A stretch of 64,000 bases of DNA from Episyrphus balteatus (Eukaryota > Arthropoda > Insecta > Diptera > Syrphidae), in contig NC_079136.1 of the NCBI RefSeq assembly GCF_945859705.1, positions 81,716,867-81,780,866 of the forward strand, written 5' to 3'. How positions within the stretch are numbered: position 1 is the stretch's first letter; each line of letters starts with the position of its first letter. A program made the translations under genes and the position numbers. A model generated the notes under the pieces. The model ran no database searches. It worked only from the letters and a program-made list of their open reading frames with translations, and was not told the DNA's origin. Below are positions 24,431 through 35,682 of this stretch, one piece after another.

Positions 24431-27400
24431 TAGTTTTCGAGTGTTTTACTTTAAAATTGTAAATTGAAGAAATTTACAATAAATTTGAATTTCTTTAAAT
24501 TTGTAGTTTTTGTCTGACTACAGCCTTGAACAAAATGACACCCACGGTATACGTTTATAAGGAAGGTACATATGTATATTAACAGTACATAGATCTATGC
24601 ATGAATTGAACGATGGTGGTAAAGTAATGGAAGTTAATTCAGAAAAAAACAATATCAAAGCAAAGAGAAAAGACCAGAAATATGAGAAAAACCAAAAAAA
24701 AAAAAAAAAAAAAACTCACAACTTTCCTCTTCCGAGTTAAATAAAAGGACTTTAATCAGAAATCTTATATCAGGACAAAGCACTCGCATTTTCCTACTAT
24801 GGCATATAAAGAGAATTGTTTTTTTTTTGTTTTTTTTTTTTTTGTAGTTAAATTGTGAATAAACATTCATATTATTTTCTTTTTTTTTATCTCTGTATAA
24901 CAAACGAATACAGAGATAACTCTATATTATGACAGTCACTGTCTCACATACCTACCTTCCTACTAACTACATCATCGGATACAACTCATTTTTGCGGCTG
25001 ATTTAATTCAATTTGAAGAGCAATACACTGGTTAGTCCGGGATTTAAATTGAAATTCAATTTAAAAAAGTTGAAATAAACAAAAAAAAAAAAAAAATAAA
25101 AAATGAATCTGACTTTTGGTTGTGTTGAATGAAAATGGATAAGCTATAGTGGGAGTTGTATACCTATGAGACTTTTAATAGGATTCATCTGATTGATAAA
25201 AATAGTCGTATGGGACTCGTGACAAAAAAAAAAAAAAAAAAAAAACAACAGTAAAAATAGACGTTTTAATTAAAATTAACATCATCCCATTTTAGAATAA
25301 ACTGATCCAATTGTGTTTACTATTTAGAAGAGCTCCTGATAAAACGTAAAAAAAACTATACAGTATTAATTATACCTATCTGGTACAATTATTTTTTTTT
25401 TAAATGAATTCTACTTCACTGGTAATCGAAATAGCAAAGCCAGACAACTCGTTAAAATTCTTTAAAGTGCTTTTTTTTCGAAACTAAATTATTTTATCCT
25501 AGAAGTTCTTTCTAAATCTATTTAACTCTTTAAGAATTCTGTATGAAAGTACCAATTTGATAAAAAAAAAAATAAATCGACATTCCTTACGGTTTTTAAA
25601 TCAATTTTTGCTTTTCAGGAGTATTAAGGCCAATATTTATCTTTTTAGTAATTGTGTACGTCGTAAGCTATTGCCTTTTTTGCTCGATTTTATTGGGGCT
25701 CCTTCTTTTATTGAAAGTTCCAGCTTACATACCTAACTTTTTTTTTGGTGATGCAACAACCATCGTACCGCATTCAATAGCATCTTCCTGTCTACTCTAT
25801 GTTCAATCAAAGGTACCGGATCTTTCACCTGATCGTTCAATAAGTGTTGAGGAGTGCTGTCGTTTCGAATGTTTTCGTAGTTACTTCAAACTTTGAATAA
25901 GCAACCAACATCTTTCAATTTTTTTTAGTCTTCCCCAATATTTGTTGAAGTGTGAATGTAGTCAATAGTAAGGTGCTATGCGCTAAATGCCCTAAATGCC
26001 TTGTAATATTTATCTTCGGATGTTCCAAAGAGCAAGGAATCCTGTTATCTTTTAATTCTCATTAACAAACGTACCACTTGATTACTGCTAAAGAATTTGT
26101 CCATTTCTTTGGCACTGAAACTTGACAACGGTTATTTTACATTAGTATGTGGGTATGTTTGTTCCTTCATAACTTGGAATCTACCTATCATAATTTGATA
26201 AATGAGCTACCGTTGATCATCCGCTAGATATAAGCTGTAAACTGGTACTAATATAGCGTGCTCTTGAGTCAAAATTCATGAAATAAAACAAAAATGTTTC
26301 AAATTTGGTGTTTTAATTTCATCACATAAAAAAAAAAAAACACTGGCACACTTTGACTATCATGTATATATTTGGTTGTTCTCACTAATTCACTTGACTT
26401 GTTTTATTGCAAAAGAAGAACATAGCCATAAATAATAAAGCTCATTAAAAAATTCCCAACCCTATTCTAAAAGGAAATAGATATTTAATCAACTCTAAAT
26501 GTCTAACCTTGTTTTTTTCTCTTCAGTACATCACAACAAAAATATACTATCGACCATGATTTTGAAATATAACTCGATTTTATACTCAATAACTATCTAA
26601 ATCCCCAAAGTTCAAAATCTAACGCATGTTTCCACATCAACCCCAACCATAGAAACAGGTATCATGTCGTCATTTGTTGTTTTTTTTCATCCTCAACCAT
26701 CACCATCATCATTAAATGAGAGCTCTCTACAAGAAAAAAAAAAACCCTAATCCCCCGGTGGGCTTATTGTAACAAATCGACAAACTTCATTTCGCAAAAA
26801 AAAAAAAACAGATGCCTGTTTTCTACTGTACAACATGAGGGTTTACGTTCGTTCTTTTATGTAAGTATTCCAGCCGCGTCACAAATCACGCCTTTCTGGC
26901 TGATGGGGACTATGTCGGTTGATCAATCGTACTCTTTGAGACATGTTTCCGATAAATTTGTTCCAACAAAATGTCGACTTGAATTCGATCACAAATCACA
27001 GGCGAATACAAAAAAAAAAAAAAAAAAAAAAGACAGAAAAACGAAAGAAAGACCATGCAACGAAGAAAACACAGAAGAACAAGAAAACATACAAAGAAAA
27101 AAAAAAAACACATTCTAACTGTATCTTCTGAAAGTCAACTTAATTCCACATCCACACACCACCTGGGGGATATACAAGGAAACCCACAAAAAGATACACA
27201 AATTCCTACTTCTTGTATGCCTTGAGATGAGGTAAGCTAATAAAAATACACAGATACAAATGCACCAAACTGAAGTTCCGTGATTCCACACACGAAACAA
27301 AAAAAAATCTCTGATCAAGCTGTGAAAACAGGTCTTGTTGATGTTGGCCAGAACGAAAACCCATACCTACCACAACAACACAAGTTCCCAATCCCAACAA

Positions 27401-28995
27401 CAACAACAACTTGCAAAGCTATTTGTACCTTCTTGTGAGATTCTGTGTATATTGACCAGCTTATCTGAGAGAGCCATGAAATCTGCGGGATCTCTGGTGG
27501 GTAACACATTCCACTGGCCGTTGGAAGTTCATCAATTAAGACTCGCAATTCCAATCCAAGCCATTGACTTTTGTGCCGATTTATCGCACGAGACAGATTG
27601 TGAGTGTCACTTTTTTTTTTTTTCCTTTTTTGCTGTAAGAATTGATATTCCAGTCCACTGTTGGCATGTCGTTTTCCAATCCATATAAGAAAGACTACAC
27701 CAAGCTTCTTCCAGTGAAGCTCGAGCTACTTTAAGTTCGTTCACCGCGCGCATGCGTGACGTCGATTGCCGTGTCGTTGTTGTAGATTTTTTTCTTCTTC
27801 GCATCTTGCTTCTTTTAAAAATATGTATGTATCTTTTGCTGCGCAGTTGGTATCTTGATTATTATTAACTAACTAACTTGCTGGCGAAATTGAGGCCAAT
27901 TCACATTGAAATTCATTATACTTGCTTGTTTTTGTTGAAAATTTTCAAGAAAAGCAATACAAAAATGTATAGGTACCTACCTTGAAATGGACACACAGGC
28001 TTGACTTCTAGAAATCTCCTCATTTCTCTAATTAGTCATTTATCTATTCTGGCGGGTATAAAAGTGTATCAAGCAAAGATACTTTAAGTGAAGTTTGATT
28101 GAGAGTAATGTTAAGGCCACCCGCCAGCTGACGTATGTTGTTTTTTTTTTTTTTTTTTCGTTCTGTTTTTCGTGTTTGTATAAAAACAATCATCGTGACT
28201 GTCAATCATCTATCAAAAAGTAAAACGATTGAAAATACACAAAACAACAACAACAACAACTACGAAGATACCTCTGTCGACTTAAAATAAAGAAGACTAG
28301 AAGCTTGCAATGTAATTAAGGACTGTCACCTGTCAAACTATGAGCTCTTGGTGCTCGATTTGTGTATAGTATAAAATTATTGTTGTTCTATTGTTTGAAA
28401 CTCATAGTATTTAGAAATAATGTATCTTTGTATCTTTTTCTAACCAATTGATAAATTGATGAACTTGATTAATGGTGGAAATTTCTTTATGAGATCTATG
28501 ATTATGATTAGAGCAAAAAGAATCATAGCAGCATATTATAATAGGATGAGAGTGAGAGAGATTATTGAACCCTCCTGAAGTCCGTCGTTCAGTCCGATAT
28601 ATACGGTGTGGATCGGATCGGTTTGGTGTTGTTGTGTGGCGTGCGCGCTGTTGAATTGAGTTATTAGTATAGATTCTATCTTTTATTATAATTTTTTTTT
28701 CTTCCTCTTCTTTTTTTTTTTGCTTTTGATTCTTTCTTTGGATATTTATCTAAATTGTATGTAAGGTATAAAATGTAGAAAAAAAAAACCTATTAGATTA
28801 TGAGGATGAGAGAAGGTCAATTACCTTTTGTTTGGAATGGATGATGGAAGAAGAGAATGGAATTAGATGATGGTTGATGATTGCAGATGTTACATTCTAT
28901 ATTACTACTATGATGTGGATGAGAGGTTATTAGCTAGCTTAATACATTTCTGTGCCAGCGGAACAAATTTTGATGAATCTTTTTGATCGATGTTT
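24431..28995. other. non-coding stretch; one G+C-richer block
   Basis: No exon can be supported. An acceptor-like CAATTTTTGCTTTTCAG ends at 25618 and precedes a frame of 80 codons (25654-25896) that I could not relate to any family. About 27330-27780 is G+C-richer, with CAACAACAACAAC at 27396-27411 and a CRE-like TGACGTC at 27757-27763 beside a GCGCGCATGCG stretch. That block could be an enhancer or promoter. The overlapping frames on both strands there look fortuitous. Several poly-A/T runs are present. Confidence 0.4.
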
Positions 28996-29030
28996 TTTTT
29001 TTTTTTCCTTTAAAGGTTCTAGGTAAGTTA
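28996..29030 (+). promoter_or_regulatory. possible recursive splice site 3 (weaker)
   Basis: A T-rich tract (about 28992-29010) is followed by TAAAGGTTCTAG and then GTAAGT, so an AG (29021-29022) abuts a consensus donor. Unlike the two stronger candidates, the 12 nt before the junction are not pyrimidine-rich, and an earlier AG at 29013-29014 competes. Spacing from candidate 2 is 7.6 kb, similar to the interval between candidates 1 and 2, which adds some weight. Confidence 0.35.
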
Positions 29031-29079
29031 AAAATGATGATTCAGTATTTTGTAATATTAGATTTTTAAACTTTTAACT

Positions 29080-30310
29080 ATTTTTGAAAAAGCTTTGAAA
29101 CAGGAATTAGGAGAATTAGGTAAAATTGCTGTAGTAGGAGAAGTTCAGAAAAAACTTGTTAATCAAATCCTTACATCTTTTCTGAAAAAAAGTAAATTTA
29201 TATCGAAATTTTAAAGCGATAAATATCTCTCCAAAATGTTGTAAATTTCAGAAGAAACCATTCAAAACCTGTTAAAACTTAATCGCAATATAATGTGCTG
29301 AATGTCAGCCGAAAATGGAAGATCTCACCTGAAAATTGGAGATAAGTATAATTAGAAAGTGTAAAACTTAGTTAAAAATCTCAAAATCTGGTAAAACTGA
29401 GGTACATTTCAGCCGAAATTTTAAATACACTGGTCGGCAAAAAAAAAAAAAAAAGTCGGGAGCATGAACTCAGTGAGGTGATTACAAGTAACTTGAGTGT
29501 GCTGAATTCAAAACTGTTAACAGATTTATTCCATCACGTCTAGTTTTTGAGCTCTGCTCATCACTATTTTCTCTAAAAAGTCCCAAAAATTAATCTTGAA
29601 TGAAATGTTTTTTGACGTTTGATCTAAAATATATATTTTTCTGTAATATTTTACTTTTTTTGTTATCCAAATCAGGGTTCCAAGACTGGAATTTGCTTCA
29701 AATATGCTTCAAAAACCATAAGTTACCTTAACCACCAAGATTTTGAGATATCATAAATTTCTATACCAAATATCTTTTAGAAAAAAATAGTATTGAAAAA
29801 AAAATAAAATAAACATATTTAAGACGATAAAATATGGCTTTTGGAGATTGCGTAAGTAGTTTTGCAAAAAAAAAAATTTACGGTGATGAAGTTCAACGCC
29901 AAAGGTACCAACAAAAAGCGTTTTTGACCTGTTAATATTCAAATATTTCGAAAACGTGACGTGCCAGTGAAATTTTGACTTCAGATTCGGAATCAGCACA
30001 CAAAAATCTATTAGAAAAATATGGTTTGGTTTAAGCTCTATTTTCGTTGCCGACCAGTGATATCAGCCGAAAAAAGGTTAAGAACAGCTAAAATTAGTTA
30101 ATCTTAGCAGAAACTGATATGTCTATGAAATGTTAATTTCAGCAATAGTGTTGAACTTTAGTCTAAATTGATGGTTATTTCAGCGGAAAACAATAATTTT
30201 ACGTTGAAATCTTAAATATCAGCCGTAAATAATAAATATTTCTGCTAATTAGTCAATTCCGGCTGAAACTGGAATATCTCAGCTAAACTGATTAATAGTT
30301 CTTAGAAAAC
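29080..30310. repeat. degenerate TTTCAGCCGAAA repeats
   Basis: Short phrases such as TTTCAGCCGAAATTTTAAATA, ATATCAGCCGAAAA, TCAGCCGTAAATAAT and CCGGCTGAAACTGGAATATC recur at irregular intervals on both sides of the MITE at 29428-30059. They look like a degenerate minisatellite or sub-repeats of an old element with a unit of about 25-40 bp. No coding content is seen. Confidence 0.5.
29428..30059. mobile_element. CACTGGTCGGCAA-ended MITE with ATA target duplication
   Basis: Ends are CACTGGTCGGCAA on the left and TTGCCGACCAGTG on the right, exact inverted repeats. ATA lies directly outside both (29425-29427 and 30060-30062), a 3-bp target duplication. Near the right end, TCAGCACACAAAAATC followed by ATTAGAAAAATAT matches CAGCACACCAAAATCC and TTTAGAAAAGTAT of the 16461-17359 element, so they are one family of different length (632 and 899 bp). 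The features fit a CACTA-like non-autonomous element. Confidence 0.85.
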
Positions 30311-31490
30311 CTGTTGCCACCTGTAGCTGTAGGAATACTAAGAGCTTTTGGGTTTGTAGGGTTAGTTCCATTAGTATTGGATCAGCAGTTTGTTTTATTG
30401 GTTTCCAAATCTGATATAAAGGTAATTTTTACCAGTTCAAGATCTGCATGAGTGGACCGTACCAATAACATACTTTTGCAATGATGGATCAAAAACCAAC
30501 AAGTTAAAAATATTTTTCGAAAACCTGGATTTCAAGCTTTTCTTCGACTTCTACACAAATTAATCGTGTTCCAATCCACACCAATTTTCAACAGTGATAT
30601 AGCCTGATATTAAAGCACGCCTCTAATGACCCCAGAGTGGCTTTTACTTAAATTTTTGAAAACTCCACCTCGAAAAGTTTTTTTCTACTTATCAATTTAT
30701 CAATATACTTCTGTCAAGAACCCAACCATTATCTTTATCAACTTTGACTACTCTAGATGACTTGTTCAAAAACTTGAATGCTGTATTTAAGCTTTTGTCA
30801 CCCAGTCACTAAGGCACAATTATGAATCATGAATGTTAGAATACAATATTTCTTTACACAAAGGAATTACTCCGGTTTCCAAACTTTTCCGTTCCACAGG
30901 TTAAAAAGTCATTTATTTGAGAACTGTGAACAAACTTTGTTCAAACTATACACAGAATGTCCGGATTATATATTTATCTATAAAAAGTGATTGGCAGATA
31001 CAAACTACTAATTAGCCGTAATACCTAATAACACTCTAAGCTACTCTTTTTTTGGTAAAATATTTTTTAATTAACTTTTCGAATTAAAAATTAATTTAGA
31101 CCTACGAGAAGAAGCCCAAAAGAAAAGAACAATCGAACTATCTAACAAAAGATTAATGTACATATTTGGAAGAACACAGTAATTTATGTTAAAATGTTGT
31201 TACATAACTGAGAACAAAGCGTTCAAAAGAATATTAAAATTAATTTAAATATGAATCAGTTTTGGGCATCGAATTTTTATGGAAACAAAGGGTTATTGAA
31301 CTTTGGAAAAGATATATCAAATTAAATACAAATTATCAATACTTTCAGCCTACAAAGTCAAATTAAGTTTTTGAATTAAGATTAATCATCATGAACAAAG
31401 AATAGATTGAAAAACAAAATAACTACGCAATGTAAAGAAGGTGTCATCTCAGCCACTCTTCTATATGGCTATCAATGTTTTAGTACAAAT
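30311..31490. other. intron-like non-coding stretch
   Basis: Nothing could be supported here. There is A/T-rich sequence without long frames, second copies or structured repeats. Confidence 0.5.
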
Positions 31491-31521
31491 AGCCCAGTCA
31501 TTTTAGTCATTTTTAAGCCCA

Positions 31522-33346
31522 ATCTGCGGAAAAATTCCTACTGGGCTGAATTTTGGTATACAGCTTAATGACGGCTTTGTTATGAAGATGTGAAAAATCG
31601 ACATTGATATCGTGTCCGCGTTAAGAGTTATAGGGGTCAAAAGGTCACAAAAACTGGTTTTTCACGATTTTCAGCAAAACGGTAAGTCTTATCAAAAAAT
31701 TTTCAATGCAAGAATTGTAGACCAGATTATTATATATAAAAAGTGTCATGACACTTTTTTTCCTAAGACCCACCGTTTCTTAGGTATAACGATTCAAAAA
31801 GTTGAAGTTTAGTTGTAATCGTCATAATCCTATTCCTGAAAAAAAAACTCCTAACTGAAAAGTTCCTGAAATTTCATTATTTTTTTAGCTTGAATTTCGT
31901 TCCTCAACTGTTAAGAATATGGGGAAACCAAACAAAAATGGAAATTTTCGCCATTTTTCCGATTGGGGCCCTTCTCCCGAAACCATTTCCCTGGGAATTT
32001 TTGTTTAGAATATGTCTGAAAATATACAGGGTGTGCAATAGAGAATGGACAACCCTAAAACGGCTTATAGCTACACTTATGATTGTTCTAAAAGCAGATA
32101 GAAAAAAGTTCTATCGCAACCAGTTCATAAAATATGGACTTTTTTTCGTTCAGTGTATTTTAAATTTTATCATCTTATGTTTTCGTTCACTACAACCACG
32201 AATGAATGAATTTTATTTATTTCTTTTTTTTATAATTTTCTACAATAATTGGATGAGTACATAAACGCTTTAAAAACTGCAAAGCTTTTGCACATTTTCG
32301 TAAAAAAAATTTTGAAATCTGTTTTTTGATGCAAAATGTGAAAAAAGTATTTTATGAAAAATTTTAAACACCTGTAGTATAAAATAAATCTATAGAAACC
32401 TAGGTGGCCAACTTTCATAAAAATATTCTGGTATAAGGAGAATATTTTTAAGAAAGATGGCCACCTAGGTTTCTATAGATTTATTTTATACTACAGGTGT
32501 TTAAAATTTTTCATAAAATACTTTTTTCACATTTTGCATCAAAAAACAGATTTCAAAATTTTTTTTACGAAAATGTGCAAAAGCTTTGCAGTTTTTAAAG
32601 CGTTTATGTACTCATCCAATTATTGTAGAAAATTATAAAAAAAAGAAATAAATAAAATTCATTCATTCGTGGTTGTAGTGAACGAAAACATAAGATGATA
32701 AAATTTAAAATACACTGAACGAAAAAAAGTCCATATTTTATGAACTGGTTGCGATAGAACTTTTTTCTATCTGCTTTTAGAACAATCATAAGTGTAGCTA
32801 TAAGCCGTTTTAGGGTTGTCCATTCTCTATTGCACACCCTGTATATTTTCAGACATATTCTAAACAAAAATTCCCAGGGAAATGGTTTCGGGAGAAGGGC
32901 CCCAATCGGAAAAATGGCGAAAATTTCCATTTTTGTTTGGTTTCCCCATATTCTTAACAGTTGAGGAACGAAATTCAAGCTAAAAAAATAATGAAATTTC
33001 AGGAACTTTTCAGTTAGGAGTTTTTTTTTCAGGAATAGGATTATGACGATTACAACTAAACTTCAACTTTTTGAATCGTTATACCTAAGAAACGGTGGGT
33101 CTTAGGAAAAAAAGTGTCATGACACTTTTTATATATAATAATCTGGTCTACAATTCTTGCATTGAAAATTTTTTGATAAGACTTACCGTTTTGCTGAAAA
33201 TCGTGAAAAACCAGTTTTTGTGACCTTTTGACCCCTATAACTCTTAACGCGGACACGATATCAATGTCGATTTTTCACATCTTCATAACAAAGCCGTCAT
33301 TAAGCTGTATACCAAAATTCAGCCCAGTAGGAATTTTTCCGCAGAT
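31522..33346. mobile_element. 1.8 kb near-perfect palindrome (foldback-like)
   Basis: Two arms of about 0.9 kb are reverse complements around position 32434, with a unique centre of only a few bases (GGTATAAGG region). The arms are so similar that the two frames on the left (31612-31812 and 31890-32264, +) have exact mirror images on the right (33056-33256 and 32604-32978, -). Outside these limits the flanks still show a shared CCAGT-ATTTTAG block (31494-31508 and 33349-33364) after an indel. The frames match no known family. Best read as a foldback or hairpin-type non-autonomous transposon, or a recent inverted duplication. If transcribed it would make a long, nearly perfect hairpin. Confidence 0.9.
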
Positions 33347-33369
33347 AAAACCTAAAATTACTGGACTAA

Positions 33370-33648
33370 AACGGGTGTGACACAAAATTTATAATTTTTC
33401 ATCGTAGTTTTTGCACTAGTCTTTCAATAATGTAACTTTAAACATAAATTCCTTATTTCTTTATATTCATTAAAAGATTAGATTAGTTAGAATATGTAAC
33501 GGGTGTGACATTAAAATATCACAGTCATTTCATTATATTTTCCATTGCAAGATAGATGTTATAAATTTCATTTATAAAATATATATTTTATGAAGTAAAT
33601 AGTAAATTAAATACGACAGACAAATTTGCACTTTGTGTCACACCCGTT
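33370..33648. mobile_element. ACGGGTGTGACAC-ended MITE
   Basis: The left terminus AACGGGTGTGACACA and the right terminus TGTGTCACACCCGTT are inverted repeats about 279 bp apart. A third copy of the motif, GTAACGGGTGTGACAT, lies inside at about 33496. A solo match occurs at 17833. The interior is A/T-rich. No transposase and no clear target duplication were seen. It starts within 25 bp of the right end of the large palindrome. Confidence 0.65.
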
Positions 33649-35082
33649 ACGATGGAAATAGATAGAAATCAAAAAAATTGATATTAATTTTTTTTATTTG
33701 AAATAAGAAATCTGTTGTTTTGTATTGTTTTCTAAAGTTTATTTAGTACGCTTTATTTATAAAGGGTGTCAAAAAGGGGATGTTTCAGAATTATGAAACC
33801 CGCCAACAGAACACATCAAACCGCGCACTTATTTACACTTCCATGCTATTGAAGAAAAATGCTTTCTTATTCACACTACAAGAAAAAAGCGTTTAAGAGT
33901 CATTATGTACACTGAAGCAGAAAAAAATAACCCCTCTGTTAGTTGAAAAATAACCATAAAGCTTCGTCATGTTTTCAACATTCATCAAGGTAACACACAC
34001 ACAAAAATAACAACAACAAGTGAACTTGCTCATGTAAATTCCATCACTTTTTATGGCTTTCCTGCGAGCCTGCGACAATTGCACCAACACCGCGCTAATA
34101 AATTGAAAATTATTCAAGTGCTTAGTTCAAATATGCAGAAAAAAACAACTCAAAGTCATATACAAGTACCGTGAAAGATAGTTTTTCTTGTCTGGCAATT
34201 TTTAAATCAATAGTCCTCGTCTTAGGTACATTCGAAAGAGGTATATGTTTTATATAGATTTTTTTTTATAGAACGAAAAAGACAACGGTTTTAAGCCGTC
34301 TGCCATACATAGTTTAAATTCGAAGTGGAAAACAACAATAAGGAAATGAAAGAACGATTAAATCAAATAAAAAGGTATCAACAAATGTCAGTGTCAATGT
34401 TTAATCGATCTTTTGGAATACTGAAATGAAAAACTAAAGAATTGTTCAACTTATTTAATTAGTGAAGGATTTCCTCTCTATGTTAGTCGTTTTCATGACA
34501 ACAATCTTAGCCTAACCTTACTTAAGTTCATCAACCCCTTGTTGTTCCCATAATCAGTATTCCTAGTAGATGCACTGATACAATTCCCTAAGCCTTCTCC
34601 GACAATTTATGATGCACCAAATTCAATCACTTACTTTTCGCAGAATTTTTTGACATCTCTTGTACCAAAGAAAAAAAAAATACGCTGAGCGATTTTAATT
34701 CCAATTCGCTCCGAAGAAAATTGTTAAATTTCTTATACGAATTTAAACATGTCTCTTAAAGTTTACATACATTTTTTTTTTAGGATAATGAGTGGCTGTC
34801 AAGAATTTTTGCAAAAATTGTTTCCTAATTGATTCTATTGTGATTGAAAGTATCTTAGTAATTCAGAGACGCTTTCTAGGTGCAAAAGTTTTTTTTACTA
34901 ACAGAAGTCTCTTGTTCAAAAAAAATATCCTTAAAAAAAAATATGAAAATATCATCGTAAGTCAATGGCAACTGAGAATTTTAAAAAAAATTTCGTTAAA
35001 AAAAAACAGAATTTTGAAGTAAGAAATTTGACCCGCTCCCGATTCGTGAATCCACTCAAAAGATGCATAGTTGTACATGTAA
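33649..35082. other. non-coding stretch
   Basis: There are no exons or structured repeats that I can support. An ACACACACAAAAATAACAAC tract lies near 33992. A GGGTGTCAAAAAGGGGATG phrase at 33764 is a possible fragment of a nearby element. Confidence 0.45.
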
Positions 35083-35421
35083 TTAACATGCACTGCCTAT
35101 GACCACCAAAAAATGTCGGACAACTGAGAAAATTACTTTTTATGGAACAGGAATGTATGCTACTTCTTCTACGCCAAAAAAACAAAACACTTTCTGCATT
35201 AACATCTTTTTTTTTATAAAAAAATATGAATTTCAGTCCCTTTTTCGATAAAAAAAATTAAAAGTATGATATTTGACTAATTTTTTTGTAATAATCCAGT
35301 AACTAGGAATTATTATCTTTCAACTAAGCCATCGAAACCTAAAAAATTATTTGATAAAATATTTTTTACGAATTTTTAAAAATATGTTACATGAGAGTAA
35401 CGCTGGGTCAGAAAGTGTTAA
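35083..35421. mobile_element. TTAA MITE, copy 2 (left end missing)
   Basis: The sequence from ACTGCCTATGACCACC (35091) to GCTGGGTCAGAAAGTGTTAA (35421) matches 1588-1975 of copy 1, in the same orientation and order: CGGACAACTGAGAAAAT, AATGTATGCTACTTCTTCTA, ACACTTTCTGCATTAA, then ACATGAGAGTAACGCTGGGT. The right end keeps TTAA (35418-35421). At the left a TTAA at 35083-35086 stands where about 130 bp of copy 1, including its left terminus, are absent. It is either a shorter derivative or truncated. Confidence 0.75.
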
Positions 35422-35682
35422 AAAAATAAAGCCTCAATTTTTGAGCAAAAATCATAAAAGCAAAGTTACACACCTTAAACATTTTCCATAATAACTTGGT
35501 AACGGTTATTTTTAATACAAACATTTCAAGACAAAATTTGTAGATCAGATAGTTACCTACACAACATTTTTTTCTAAGTTTTTGTACGAAACATATTTTT
35601 TAACTTAAATTAGTTAAAATTATTGTCGATTAAGTCCTACAGCCAAAATTTTAAACCAAAAAATATAAACCGTACCTATTTT
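35422..35682. other. non-coding stretch between two repeats
   Basis: The phrasing is repeat-like (ACAAAATTTGTAGATCAGAT), similar in style to insect non-autonomous elements. I could not delimit it. Confidence 0.35.

Noticed and set aside
25654..25896. 80-codon frame after a good acceptor-like CTTTTCAG
   Set aside because: The frame begins 35 nt after the acceptor with stops between, no donor follows, and the peptide resembles nothing I know. Kept only as a remark.
27335..27688. 117-codon frame with a glutamine run
   Set aside because: The glutamine run is a CAA microsatellite, a comparable frame lies on the opposite strand, and the frame runs through a poly-T tract. This is not convincing as coding.
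31612..33256. Two pairs of identical frames (66 and 124 codons) on opposite strands
   Set aside because: They mirror each other because the DNA is a palindrome. The sequences have no recognisable domain or codon bias, so I treat them as repeat DNA.
34210..34230. CTCGTCTTAG|GTACAT and similar AG|GTA words (also 14734, 51571, 63629)
   Set aside because: Short or absent pyrimidine tracts and weak donors; such words are expected many times by chance.
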